From the NCBI GenBank assembly GCA_016926235.1, contig JAFGOZ010000509.1, positions 1 to 46,662 on the forward strand: a DNA stretch of 46,662 nucleotides, written 5' to 3'. The notes beneath the pieces were generated by a model. That model did no database searches and was not told the DNA's origin. It saw nothing but the letters and a program-made list of their open reading frames with translations. The position numbers and the translations under genes were made by a program. How positions within the stretch are numbered: the stretch's first letter is position 1; the number at the start of each line of letters is the position of its first letter. This DNA comes from Bacteroidales bacterium (GTDB lineage: Bacteria > Bacteroidota > Bacteroidia > Bacteroidales > UBA10428). Positions 1-7,154 of the stretch are shown here, piece by piece.

Positions 1-1
1 C

Positions 2-3000
2 CACACCTATTCCCTGGTTTCGGGTACGGGAAGCGCAGACAATGCAAGCTTTAATATAAGCGGCAACCAGCTTCGAACCTCAGCTTCATTTAATTACGAG
101 GTAAAATCAAGCTATACCATACGTGTACAAACCAATGACGGGGAATGTACCTATGAAAAACAGTTTACCATTACCGTGAATGATGTTATTGAAATAGCCA
201 GTTTTACTATAAATGCAATAGCGAATACCAGCGTAAATGAGAATGCAGCCTATACCAGTGTCACCCCTGCCCTCTCGGGCGATACCCCGATTGGTAATGT
301 TACCTGGAGCAAAGGAGGGACTGACCAAAGCCTGTTTACTATTAATACATCAACAGGAGTGGTACAGATGGTTGCACGTAACTATGAATCGCCCGCAGAT
401 GCCAATGCGGATAATGTATACGAAATATCCGTCACTGCTACCGATGAAGACGGGAACTACGACAGTGAGGACTGGACCGTTACCGTGAATAACGTGTCTG
501 AACCCGCTACATTTACTATCAATGCTATTGCTGATGTATCACTGGCAGAAAACCTGCCTTATACAAGTGTTACCCCGGCTATTACCGGCACACCTAATGG
601 TTCAATAACCTATTCGAAAGAAGGCGCTGATGAAGCAGATTTTACAATTAACCCGACAACCGGTGTGATACAAATGGTTGCCCGCGATTACGAGGCCCCT
701 GTAGATGCTAATACGGATAATGTATACGAGGTTACTCTCCGCGTAACCGATGATGACGGCAATACCGATACGGAAGGCTGGACGGTGACCATCACAGATG
801 TGTCTGAAACAGCTACTTTCTCCATCAATACGATTCCAAATAGCAGTGTGAATGAAAATGCCACTTACACAAGCCCTACACCATCTATTTCCGGAAGCCC
901 TTCCGGCTCCGTTACCTATACCATTGAAGGCGCTGATGCTGCCCGGTTTAGTGTTAACGGGACATCCGGCGTGGTAACCTTATCTCCAAAAGATTATGAA
1001 GTGCCGGTGGATGCCAACACGGATAATGTGTATGAAGTAACACTCAGGGCTACAGATGGTGATGCCAACTCTGCCACTACCTCGTGGACTGTTACCGTAA
1101 ATGATGTGGTTGAAACAGCCTCATTTACAATAAATGCTATTTCCAATGTATCACATCCTGAAAACTCTACCTATAACAGTGTAACACCTGCCCTCTCAGG
1201 TGATACACCTATAGGCAATGTCACCTGGTCCATAGAGGGCGCTGATGCCGGACAATTCAGTGTGAATACCTCAACGGGTACCGTAACTTTATCTCCAAAA
1301 GATTATGAAGCCCCGGCTGATGCCAATACCGATAATGTATACGAAATAACCCTGAGGGCAACCGATGATGACGGAAACACCGACACCGAATACTGGACAG
1401 TAACCATTACCGATGTGGCCGATGGTAAACCTGAGATCGTATGCGTGATGGACCTTTCGTATAGTATGAACAGGGACTTTGATGATAATAATACATCCGA
1501 TCCCGATGCCGTAAAATTAAAGCTTGCCAAATCAGCCCTCAACAGCTTTCTGGATCTGCTGACAGAATTTAATTATAATAATGCGATGGTTGGTTTGTCA
1601 CGCTTCCCCAACTCACCCCAGATGGGTTGTGATGCCGGTAGTATAGAGTTGCTTCAGAACTTTACATCAACCTATAATACCAGCCTTCAAACTACCGTAA
1701 CACTCCTGGTTGCCGATGGAAACAGCACTCCTCTCCTGGAGGGTATAACGTTTGCTTCGGGTATGTTTTCTTCCAGCGTTACAAATAAGGTAATTGCTTT
1801 ATTAAGTGACGGAAGACATAACTGTTCAACCTTCAGCAATGCAGACCTGACGACATTATCCACCGATCTCACTAACAACGGTATTAAACTATACACGTTA
1901 GGTTTTGGTAACAACTCCATTGTTCCGAATGACGTGCTCAATGCCCTTGCAACACCTACCGGGGGAGTCCATTACAATATTGCATCCACTTCCGGTAAGT
2001 CAGGTCCGGCATTTAATCCGGCCAGTCCTGCTGCCTGGGCCCCTGCCAACTCATTGAAGGCAGCCTATGCCAACATTATCATCAGTGGCCTGGGCCTCTC
2101 ATCTTCGGCCGATCCCTATGGAATAATTGACCAGGGAAAGGAAGAACATGTTTACGTACCCATTACCAAATATGATAAAACCGTATGCTTCTTTGTAAGC
2201 TGGGAAACTTTCCAGAATAACAACCTGAACTTACGCCTCTACAAACCTGATGGTTCAGAATTGTCCTTGCGGGAAGCGGGAGTTTCTGTAATTCATAAGG
2301 AAAGCTATTCTATCATCACCTTACATGAGAACCTGCTGGTACAAAAAGGCATGCGCGGAGTTTGGCAACTGGTTATTGATGCCGCAAATTCAGTAAATGA
2401 CAGGGAATACTATCAATACACCATAATAAACGAATCGAGAGATATTGAGCTTAACACATGGTTTGATAAGGAGAAGTACTATACCGGTGACAACATGAAG
2501 ATATATATGGAATTGTTGCTTGAAAACAACAGGCAGAAGCCTCTGAGTAAGACATTCATTTATGGAACACGTCCCGAAGAAGGGCTTGGGAACTGGTTAA
2601 GCAGCCGTGAAGTTACCATTGAGCAATTACGTAACGCACAGGCGCTGGTACTGAATAAACAGATCCGGTTAAAACCGCCGGCAACACACCGGTCAATGGC
2701 CAAATGGGACAGCCTGACGCAACATAATGTGATAGCCTTGCAGAAGAGCTTCATGGTCCAGAACGCAGATCCTATTCAATTAAAGGCATTGGTGCTGATG
2801 AATGAATATAAGATGCAACTGCCGCGTCAGGTTAAAATTGAAGGATTAAAATTCAACGATGAAGGAAGAGAAGGTGATGAAAAAGCCGGTGACGGTATTT
2901 ACACTGCCTCCATAACTTCATTGCCCAAGGCAGGAAGTTATGAATTTTATATGTCTGTAAACGACACCAGCAAAGGAGTGCAAATACAACGTGAAGGCCA

Positions 3001-3403
3001 CCTGCAAACCTGGGTGAATGTAAAGATAAACGTAGAGAAATTCATTGGAAAGGTTGAAAAGTACATGGCAGCTCCCGATGGAAGGACCATGTATATGATC
3101 ACACTCAGCCTGCAGGATGTAAATGGCAACATACCATCACCTGAAGCCCTGAGGACTATTGAGCTGATGGCTAAAGGAGGTGAACTGGCCGGAGGGATCA
3201 TATCCAATCCGGATGGCACCTACACCCAGAAGATTTTGCTGGATAAAGACACTAAGCTTAGCAAGGTTAGCTTAAGTATTAAAGCAGATGGACAGGAAGG
3301 CAGCCAGAAGCTGGCTCAAAGCCCGGTTCCATGGAAGATCATCATTATCATTCTAATCATCCTGCTGCTTATCATTTTGGGATTGTTGAAGAAGAAGAAA
3401 TAG
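2..3403 (+). CDS. Cadherin-like repeat / vWA-domain surface protein, 5' partial
   Basis: The frame is open from the window edge, so the true start lies upstream; the GTG at 176 falls inside a repeat and is not a credible start. Visible are about 1133 codons. Residues about 60-475 hold four cadherin-like repeats of roughly 102 residues (starting near nt 191, 509, 815 and 1118), each with a 'YE.P.DANTDNVYE' Ca-binding-type strand, preceded by part of another repeat. A von Willebrand A domain follows (about 477-700) with an intact MIDAS motif DLSYS. A beta-sandwich region (about 710-1060) resembles the C-terminal part of CLCA/vWA surface proteins. The end is one transmembrane helix (about 1108-1128) followed by KKKK, so it is probably membrane-anchored, facing outward, rather than T9SS-sorted. 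Likely role is adhesion or matrix binding (inference). Family assignment is confident; ligand unknown. Confidence 0.88.
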   Translation, partial: HTYSLVSGTGSADNASFNISGNQLRTSASFNYEVKSSYTIRVQTNDGECTYEKQFTITVNDVIEIASFTINAIANTSVNENAAYTSVTPALSGDTPIGNVTWSKGGTDQSLFTINTSTGVVQMVARNYESPADANADNVYEISVTATDEDGNYDSEDWTVTVNNVSEPATFTINAIADVSLAENLPYTSVTPAITGTPNGSITYSKEGADEADFTINPTTGVIQMVARDYEAPVDANTDNVYEVTLRVTDDDGNTDTEGWTVTITDVSETATFSINTIPNSSVNENATYTSPTPSISGSPSGSVTYTIEGADAARFSVNGTSGVVTLSPKDYEVPVDANTDNVYEVTLRATDGDANSATTSWTVTVNDVVETASFTINAISNVSHPENSTYNSVTPALSGDTPIGNVTWSIEGADAGQFSVNTSTGTVTLSPKDYEAPADANTDNVYEITLRATDDDGNTDTEYWTVTITDVADGKPEIVCVMDLSYSMNRDFDDNNTSDPDAVKLKLAKSALNSFLDLLTEFNYNNAMVGLSRFPNSPQMGCDAGSIELLQNFTSTYNTSLQTTVTLLVADGNSTPLLEGITFASGMFSSSVTNKVIALLSDGRHNCSTFSNADLTTLSTDLTNNGIKLYTLGFGNNSIVPNDVLNALATPTGGVHYNIASTSGKSGPAFNPASPAAWAPANSLKAAYANIIISGLGLSSSADPYGIIDQGKEEHVYVPITKYDKTVCFFVSWETFQNNNLNLRLYKPDGSELSLREAGVSVIHKESYSIITLHENLLVQKGMRGVWQLVIDAANSVNDREYYQYTIINESRDIELNTWFDKEKYYTGDNMKIYMELLLENNRQKPLSKTFIYGTRPEEGLGNWLSSREVTIEQLRNAQALVLNKQIRLKPPATHRSMAKWDSLTQHNVIALQKSFMVQNADPIQLKALVLMNEYKMQLPRQVKIEGLKFNDEGREGDEKAGDGIYTASITSLPKAGSYEFYMSVNDTSKGVQIQREGHLQTWVNVKINVEKFIGKVEKYMAAPDGRTMYMITLSLQDVNGNIPSPEALRTIELMAKGGELAGGIISNPDGTYTQKILLDKDTKLSKVSLSIKADGQEGSQKLAQSPVPWKIIIIILIILLLIILGLLKKKK

Positions 3404-3426
3404 GAAAATAAATTTATGGGTGACTG

Positions 3427-3680
3427 ATCCGGGGCTTCGGCTCCGCTCAGCCACCTTTGTTTTTAACTGAAATCAAATGAAGAAAATAGACCCCAATCAG
3501 TGACCTAAGTATACGTGTCAATATCAAAAAACGTAAGCTAAGGTGGCTGAGCGGAGCCGATTCTCTTTAATTGACTTATATGCAGAAATAAAGGTGGCTG
3601 AGCGGAGCCGATTCCCTTTAATTTACTTATGTGCAGAAACAAAGGTCACTGAGCGGAGCCGAAGTGACCGTATTAATGAA
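3427..3680. repeat. Cluster of GGCTGAGCGGAGCC-type palindromic repeats, including 51-nt tandem units
   Basis: The 369-nt gap after the vWA gene is filled by copies of a GC-rich word. An inverted copy (GGCTTCGGCTCCGCTCA) lies at about 3432-3448, and three direct copies have their GG at 3542, 3593 and 3644, exactly 51 nt apart. The first two 51-nt units also share the spacer (TTTAATT.ACTTAT.TGCAGAAA). The last copy, GGTCACTGAGCGGAGCCGAAGTGACC in outline, is a self-complementary hairpin. No ORF of note. The same words recur at 4433-4575. Confidence 0.85.
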
Positions 3681-3748
3681 TAGTCGAAGTCCCGGCATAC
3701 CAGTTATCATTATTAAATAAGAATCTTAAAAGATTCATGAATAATTTG

Positions 3749-3756
3749 TACATTTG
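3749..3756 (+). promoter_or_regulatory. Candidate -7 box of the first toxin-antitoxin module
   Basis: TACATTTG matches the Bacteroidota -7 consensus TAnnTTTG, and a start 5-7 nt downstream would give a leader of about 10 nt before the antitoxin ATG at 3773. No clear TTTG -33 box is present at the right spacing, so this is a half-match only. Confidence 0.4.
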
Positions 3757-3772
3757 AAGAAACACTTTCATT

Positions 3773-4021
3773 ATGATTACTGATAAACAAAAAAGACAAC
3801 AAATATTAAGAAAAATATACCGGATCCCTTCAGAAAAGTTAAATGAATTGGATGATTTTATTTCCATGTTAGAAAATAATACGGATAACAAATCTAAAAT
3901 TTCATCCTATGCAGGAGCTTGGAAAAACATGGATGATTCAGTTATGAATGACCTGACAGAAAACCTGATCAAAAATCGAAAAAAAAATAAAAGAAGGATA
4001 GATGAAAAGAGTTCTAATTGA
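3773..4021 (+). CDS. Antitoxin of a VapBC-type module (DUF2281-like)
   Basis: An 82-residue protein with an N-terminal helical segment (IPSEKLNELDDFISMLE) and the C-terminal 'YAGAWKNMDD..MNDLTENL' motif typical of Bacteroidota antitoxins partnered with PIN toxins; such antitoxins bind operator DNA with one end and block the toxin with the other. The start ATG follows a TAnnTTTG box by 16 nt. Its last 20 nt overlap the start of the toxin reading frame (ATG at 4002), as is usual for co-translated modules. The antitoxin looks intact although the partner toxin carries a stop codon. Family call is from motif memory rather than a search. Confidence 0.75.
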   Translation: MITDKQKRQQILRKIYRIPSEKLNELDDFISMLENNTDNKSKISSYAGAWKNMDDSVMNDLTENLIKNRKKNKRRIDEKSSN

Positions 4022-4412
4022 TACAGACATTCTATCCTACTATTTCAAAGGAGATAAAACTGTTGTTGAAAATTTTAAATTGTACCTGCAACATTTTGAC
4101 CTGATAGAGATAAGTCTGATAACCTATTATGAGATAGTTAGTGGATTATTAGCTAAAAATGCGCTTGTACAGCTGGCTATTTTTGATTAATTTGCCAGTG
4201 AGAGTCTTATTTTACCAATAACTGAAAAGTCCGCTAGAATATCCTCTGAATTATATTCCAAATTAAAGCAAAGTGGCACATTGATAGACGATATTGATTT
4301 GTTAATCGCAGGAATAGCAATCGAAAATGATATGACCCTGGTAACAAATAACGAAAGTCATTTTAAACGTATTCCCGGGTTAAATATTAAGAACTGGAAA
4401 AAGAACCGCTAA
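4002..4412 (+). pseudogene. VapC-family PIN-domain toxin interrupted by an in-frame TAA
   Basis: Translation from ATG 4002 gives MKRVLIDTDILSYYFKG..., a VapC N-terminus with the first PIN acidic cluster (LIDTD) and the second (TYYEIVSGLL), then stops at TAA 4188-4190. Reading on in the same frame restores a full C-terminal half to TAA 4410-4412, including IDDIDLLIAG (third acid) and LVTNNESHF (fourth position). Without the stop it would be about 136 residues, the normal length of a VapC RNase. A single G-to-T change of GAA to TAA would explain it, since homologues usually have an acidic residue before FASE. So the toxin is either dead, produced only as a fragment, or the base is a sequencing error. 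Confidence 0.82.
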
Positions 4413-4432
4413 GAGAATTTTAAAGATATGCA

Positions 4433-4575
4433 ATCCGGGGCTTCGGCTCCGCTCACAAAAACGGTCACTTCGACTCCGCTCAGTGACCTTACGTGTCCAT
4501 ATCAAATTAATCTTAAGCGAAGGTGGCTGAGCGACTCGTGCTGAGCGCAGTCAAAGCAAGTCGATCCTCTTCAAT
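4433..4575. repeat. Second cluster of GGCTGAGCGGAGCC-type repeats
   Basis: Lies between the two convergent toxin genes. Positions 4433-4455 repeat 3427-3449 perfectly (23 nt, same orientation). It is followed by GGTCACTTCGACTCCGCTCAGTGACC in outline, a hairpin version of the element, and by a stretch at about 4487-4530 that resembles 3508-3556 (ACGTGTC.ATATCAAA, then AAGGTGGCTGAGCG). The arrangement could double as a bidirectional terminator for the flanking genes. Confidence 0.8.
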
Positions 4576-5034
4576 TTAATGTTTTCGTTTTCTTAATCTG
4601 ATTTCTCTGTACTCGAATAATTCATCTGTAGAAATACATTTTTTTATCCCTTTTTTTATCAATCCTTTTCTTAAACTTTTATCTCCTGTCCATATCTTAA
4701 TTCTTAAAAAACTTGAAAACGCTATATACGGAGTATCTTTAGGATCAATATCATACATAATCTTCTCTGCAATAATCCAATAATTTTCAGGCACTTGTCC
4801 TTCTGAGATAAAAGTAATATGTTTAAAAACCTGAAATTGGATTTTTTTTAGCTCCTGAAAATCCAGTTTAGTCAGCAACATCAATTTTGCATGGTATTTT
4901 TCAATTTCCTCCATCATATATTTTGGAGCAATAAACTCAATAATTCCTTTTGAGTTAAGAAGGAGATCACCTATTTTCCCATTGGTATTTAAGATGGCGC
5001 TAAATATAATATTAGCATCAACAATTACTTTCAC
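4576..5034 (-). CDS. PIN-domain toxin (VapC-like RNase)
   Basis: A 152-residue PIN-domain protein. It begins MKVIVDANIIFSAIL, giving the first conserved Asp, has a conserved Glu in 'YMMEEIEKY', 'DIDPKDTPYIAFS' for the third acidic site and 'IWTGDKSL' for the fourth, so all four expected metal-site positions are present. Likely an endoribonuclease cutting tRNA or other RNA when free of antitoxin (family knowledge). It starts inside the end of the antitoxin gene (4-nt ATGA overlap at 5031-5034), so the two are translationally coupled. The basic tail (RLRKRKH) is not part of the fold. Confidence 0.85.
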   Translation of the reverse strand: MKVIVDANIIFSAILNTNGKIGDLLLNSKGIIEFIAPKYMMEEIEKYHAKLMLLTKLDFQELKKIQFQVFKHITFISEGQVPENYWIIAEKIMYDIDPKDTPYIAFSSFLRIKIWTGDKSLRKGLIKKGIKKCISTDELFEYREIRLRKRKH

Positions 5035-5234
5035 CTGATATATTTGTCACGGTTTTCTTTCCACCAGTTTGTATCTAACTCATCAGCCAGAAAATCTGCA
5101 TCCTTTTGTGTTGCTTTAAACTTAGAAGTTGCTTCTAAATATTGGATATAATCCATGATCCTTTGAATACCATAAGAATCAACTTTAGATGATATTTTAA
5201 TTAATATTTGATTGGCTTTTCTTTCAACTATCAT
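5031..5234 (-). CDS. Antitoxin partner of the 4576-5034 PIN toxin
   Basis: A 67-residue protein (MIVERKANQILIKISSKVD...) with a short beta strand, a helix (YGIQRIMDYIQYLE) and a C-terminal toxin-binding-like tail rich in Trp and charged residues (DTNWWKENRDKYIR). Position first in the operon, 4-nt overlap with the toxin and size all fit a type II antitoxin; the primary sequence alone would not prove it. No classical ribbon-helix-helix signature is obvious to me. Confidence 0.72.
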   Translation of the reverse strand: MIVERKANQILIKISSKVDSYGIQRIMDYIQYLEATSKFKATQKDADFLADELDTNWWKENRDKYIR

Positions 5235-5249
5235 AACTTAAATTTTATG

Positions 5250-5257
5250 CAAATATA
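5250..5257 (-). promoter_or_regulatory. Candidate -7 box of the second toxin-antitoxin operon
   Basis: On the minus strand this reads TATATTTG, matching TAnnTTTG, 16 nt before the antitoxin ATG. This is the same very short leader geometry as the first module. No good -33 TTTG at N19-20. Confidence 0.4.
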
Positions 5258-5293
5258 CAAAAATAATTTATCTCTTATCTCTGCATAAAAACT

Positions 5294-5440
5294 AAACCCT
5301 TGCAATAATCATGTACAAAAACCCCAACGGGGTAGTTTTAGATAACAGGAACATCCGTTTTACTAAGTCTATATTTAATATAAATTCACCCCGTCGGGAT
5401 TTCAAATAAAAAACTTTTCACCCAAACCCTTGCAATAATC
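5294..5440. repeat. 17-nt direct repeats enclosing CCCCAACGGGG-type palindromes
   Basis: AAACCCTTGCAATAATC occurs at 5294-5310 and again at 5424-5440. Between them lie ACCCCAACGGGGT (5321-5333) and ACCCCGTCGGG (5388-5398). The first palindrome recurs identically after rho at 29331-29343. This is intergenic repeat DNA upstream of the second toxin-antitoxin operon. Confidence 0.75.
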
Positions 5441-5509
5441 CTTTGACATTCATTATATTTACATAATAAAACAGTAACCGTTACCCTGAATTGGTATGAA
5501 AACCCAACC

Positions 5510-6460
5510 ACTAGCCCGGTTCCCTTATCGTAATGCTTCGATATTCGACATTCGGTGTTTATTATTTATTATTCATTATTTATTCATTATTTTCCCCACC
5601 CCCCCTGGCTGCATCTCTCCGCCAGCTGGCGGAAGAACACCCGTTGAAGCTTATCTGCAAAATTTATACAGATTATACTCTTCTTTATGCTTTCTCATAC
5701 CTGTCAAAAACCGCACTATCCTCACCACGAAGCACATCTCCCCTTCCTTGCCCGCAGGGAAGGGGCAGGGGGATGGGTATCAAATATTACTCTTCACACT
5801 AGCCCGGTTCCCTTATCATACTTCGATATTCAACAATCGACAGGAGATATTACTTATAGTGAGTTCACCTACTTCATTTCTTCAGTTCGATATTCATTTT
5901 TCATTACCAATTGCCCCCCCTATAATCCCCCCAAGGGGGATACAAGCGCTTAGTAAGGCAAAGTTCAAAATTTTAAGTTTAATGCAAAACCTCACCAAGC
6001 GCATGTCCACGCTTGAGCGTGGTGTCCGTCGGCTGACGGACGGAGGGGGAAACTTCATCATTCAAAATTCGATATTCATTATTCATTATTCATCCCTCCT
6101 CCTTTCCCCTCTGCCCGCATCTCTCCGCCAGCTGGCGGAAGAACGCTCGTTTGGGCTTATTTGCAAAACGAACTACAAAAGATTAAAACCTGGCAGCTAC
6201 CTGTTAACAAGCACGAACCCAAAGTCCCCTTCAGGGGATATAGGGGTAAAAAACCACAAACCCAATGTCCCACATAACACCCCCCTCTGCCTGTCGGCAT
6301 CTCCCCCAGGGGAGAAAGCTCGTTTGAGATTATATGCAAAATTTATACGATCGATTCTCATTTATAATCTTTCGTACACATTTCAACACAGGCAGTGTCC
6401 TCACCACGAAGCACATCTCCCCTTCCTTGCCCGCAGGGAAGGGGCAGGGGGATGGGTATC
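5510..6460. repeat. Composite non-coding repeat region
   Basis: About 1 kb of mosaic repeats. A 63-nt perfect direct repeat lies at 5719-5781 and 6398-6460 and contains a C-rich/G-rich palindrome (CCCTTCCTTGCCCGCAGGGAAGGGG in outline). A 28-nt repeat with core CTCCGCCAGCTGGCGGAAG lies at 5611-5638 and 6117-6144. A 20-nt repeat, ACTAGCCCGGTTCCCTTATC, lies at 5510-5529 and 5798-5817. There are also ATTATTCATT runs and several CCCCnnnGGGG hairpins. A stop-free frame of 333 codons runs through it (5496-6497), but its translation is only repeat words (FIIHY, ITTKHISPSLPAGKGQGDG), so I do not call a gene. Confidence 0.85.
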
Positions 6461-6518
6461 CCACTACTCACACCCCATCATTCCAATATTCCATTAATCC
6501 ATTAATCCAACAAGCATT

Positions 6519-7154
6519 ATGAAAACCCTGACCATACTACTAATCTCCACCATAGCATTCCAATCTGCTTACACCCAGTTTACAAAATCAGGTATTTACC
6601 TTGTTGGTACCTACAGCTCTGCTGTTAGCTGGGTAGACATAGACGGAGACGGAGATTTGGATTTATCTGTATCAGGTGATAAAAAAGCATCTTCTACAGG
6701 TCAGGGATTTCTGTATATAATGGAAAGCAATACCAAAACAGATAGTATTTCTATTAAACCCATGGAGCTTGGTGATATGACCTGGAGCGATTTTAATAAT
6801 GACGGGATACCCGACTTACTATATGCAGGTGAAGCTACCGGATTATCAGCAGGCATTGACACCTTTCATATATCAGGCAGTATTACCTATGGTTCTTATA
6901 ACGCTGGTTTTACACCAATGAATAATGCTTCGGTTGATTGGGGAGACTATGATAATGACGGGGATTACGATGTATTGATAGCAGGGATAGATGCTACCGG
7001 AAATATTATCACAACACTTTACCGGAATGATGATGGATTGTTTGAGGATATAGGAGCCGGATTACCTGGTATTATTGAAGGGAAGGTTCAGTTTATCGAT
7101 TATGACCTGGACCAGGATCTGGATATTTTTATCTGCGGATTGGAATGCGAATAA
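6519..7154 (+). CDS. FG-GAP repeat T9SS protein, 5' fragment before a frameshift
   Basis: Begins MKTLTILLISTIAFQSAYTQ, a clear signal peptide ending before Gln, followed by FG-GAP/VCBS-type beta-propeller repeats (WVDIDGDGDLDLSVSG, WSDFNNDGIPDLLYAG, WGDYDNDGDYDVLIAG, FIDYDLDQDLDIFICG) with Ca-binding DxDxDG loops. Each ends in a short strand, as in integrin-alpha-like propellers. The frame stops at 7152-7154 in the middle of a repeat. One extra A in GGAATGCG (7144/7145) explains it: deleting it changes '..CGLECE*' to '..CGLDANKYSRLWKNN..', which joins the next reading frame. So this is the front of the 6519-11406 gene, not a separate protein. Confidence 0.85.
   Translation: MKTLTILLISTIAFQSAYTQFTKSGIYLVGTYSSAVSWVDIDGDGDLDLSVSGDKKASSTGQGFLYIMESNTKTDSISIKPMELGDMTWSDFNNDGIPDLLYAGEATGLSAGIDTFHISGSITYGSYNAGFTPMNNASVDWGDYDNDGDYDVLIAGIDATGNIITTLYRNDDGLFEDIGAGLPGIIEGKVQFIDYDLDQDLDIFICGLECE

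Noticed and set aside
176..178. GTG start of the vWA protein
   Set aside because: The upstream codons to position 2 continue the cadherin-like repeat (ASFNISGNQLRTSASFNYEV), so the gene begins before the window.
5496..6497. Open frame of 333 codons
   Set aside because: Its translation consists of direct-repeat words and homopolymer-like runs and the region has 63-, 28- and 20-nt perfect repeats. No family, no signal peptide and no conserved composition.
6519..7154. Two independent genes at 6519-7154 and 7075-11406
   Set aside because: The second lacks a signal peptide and starts in the middle of a propeller blade. One-base deletion joins them into a single protein of normal architecture.
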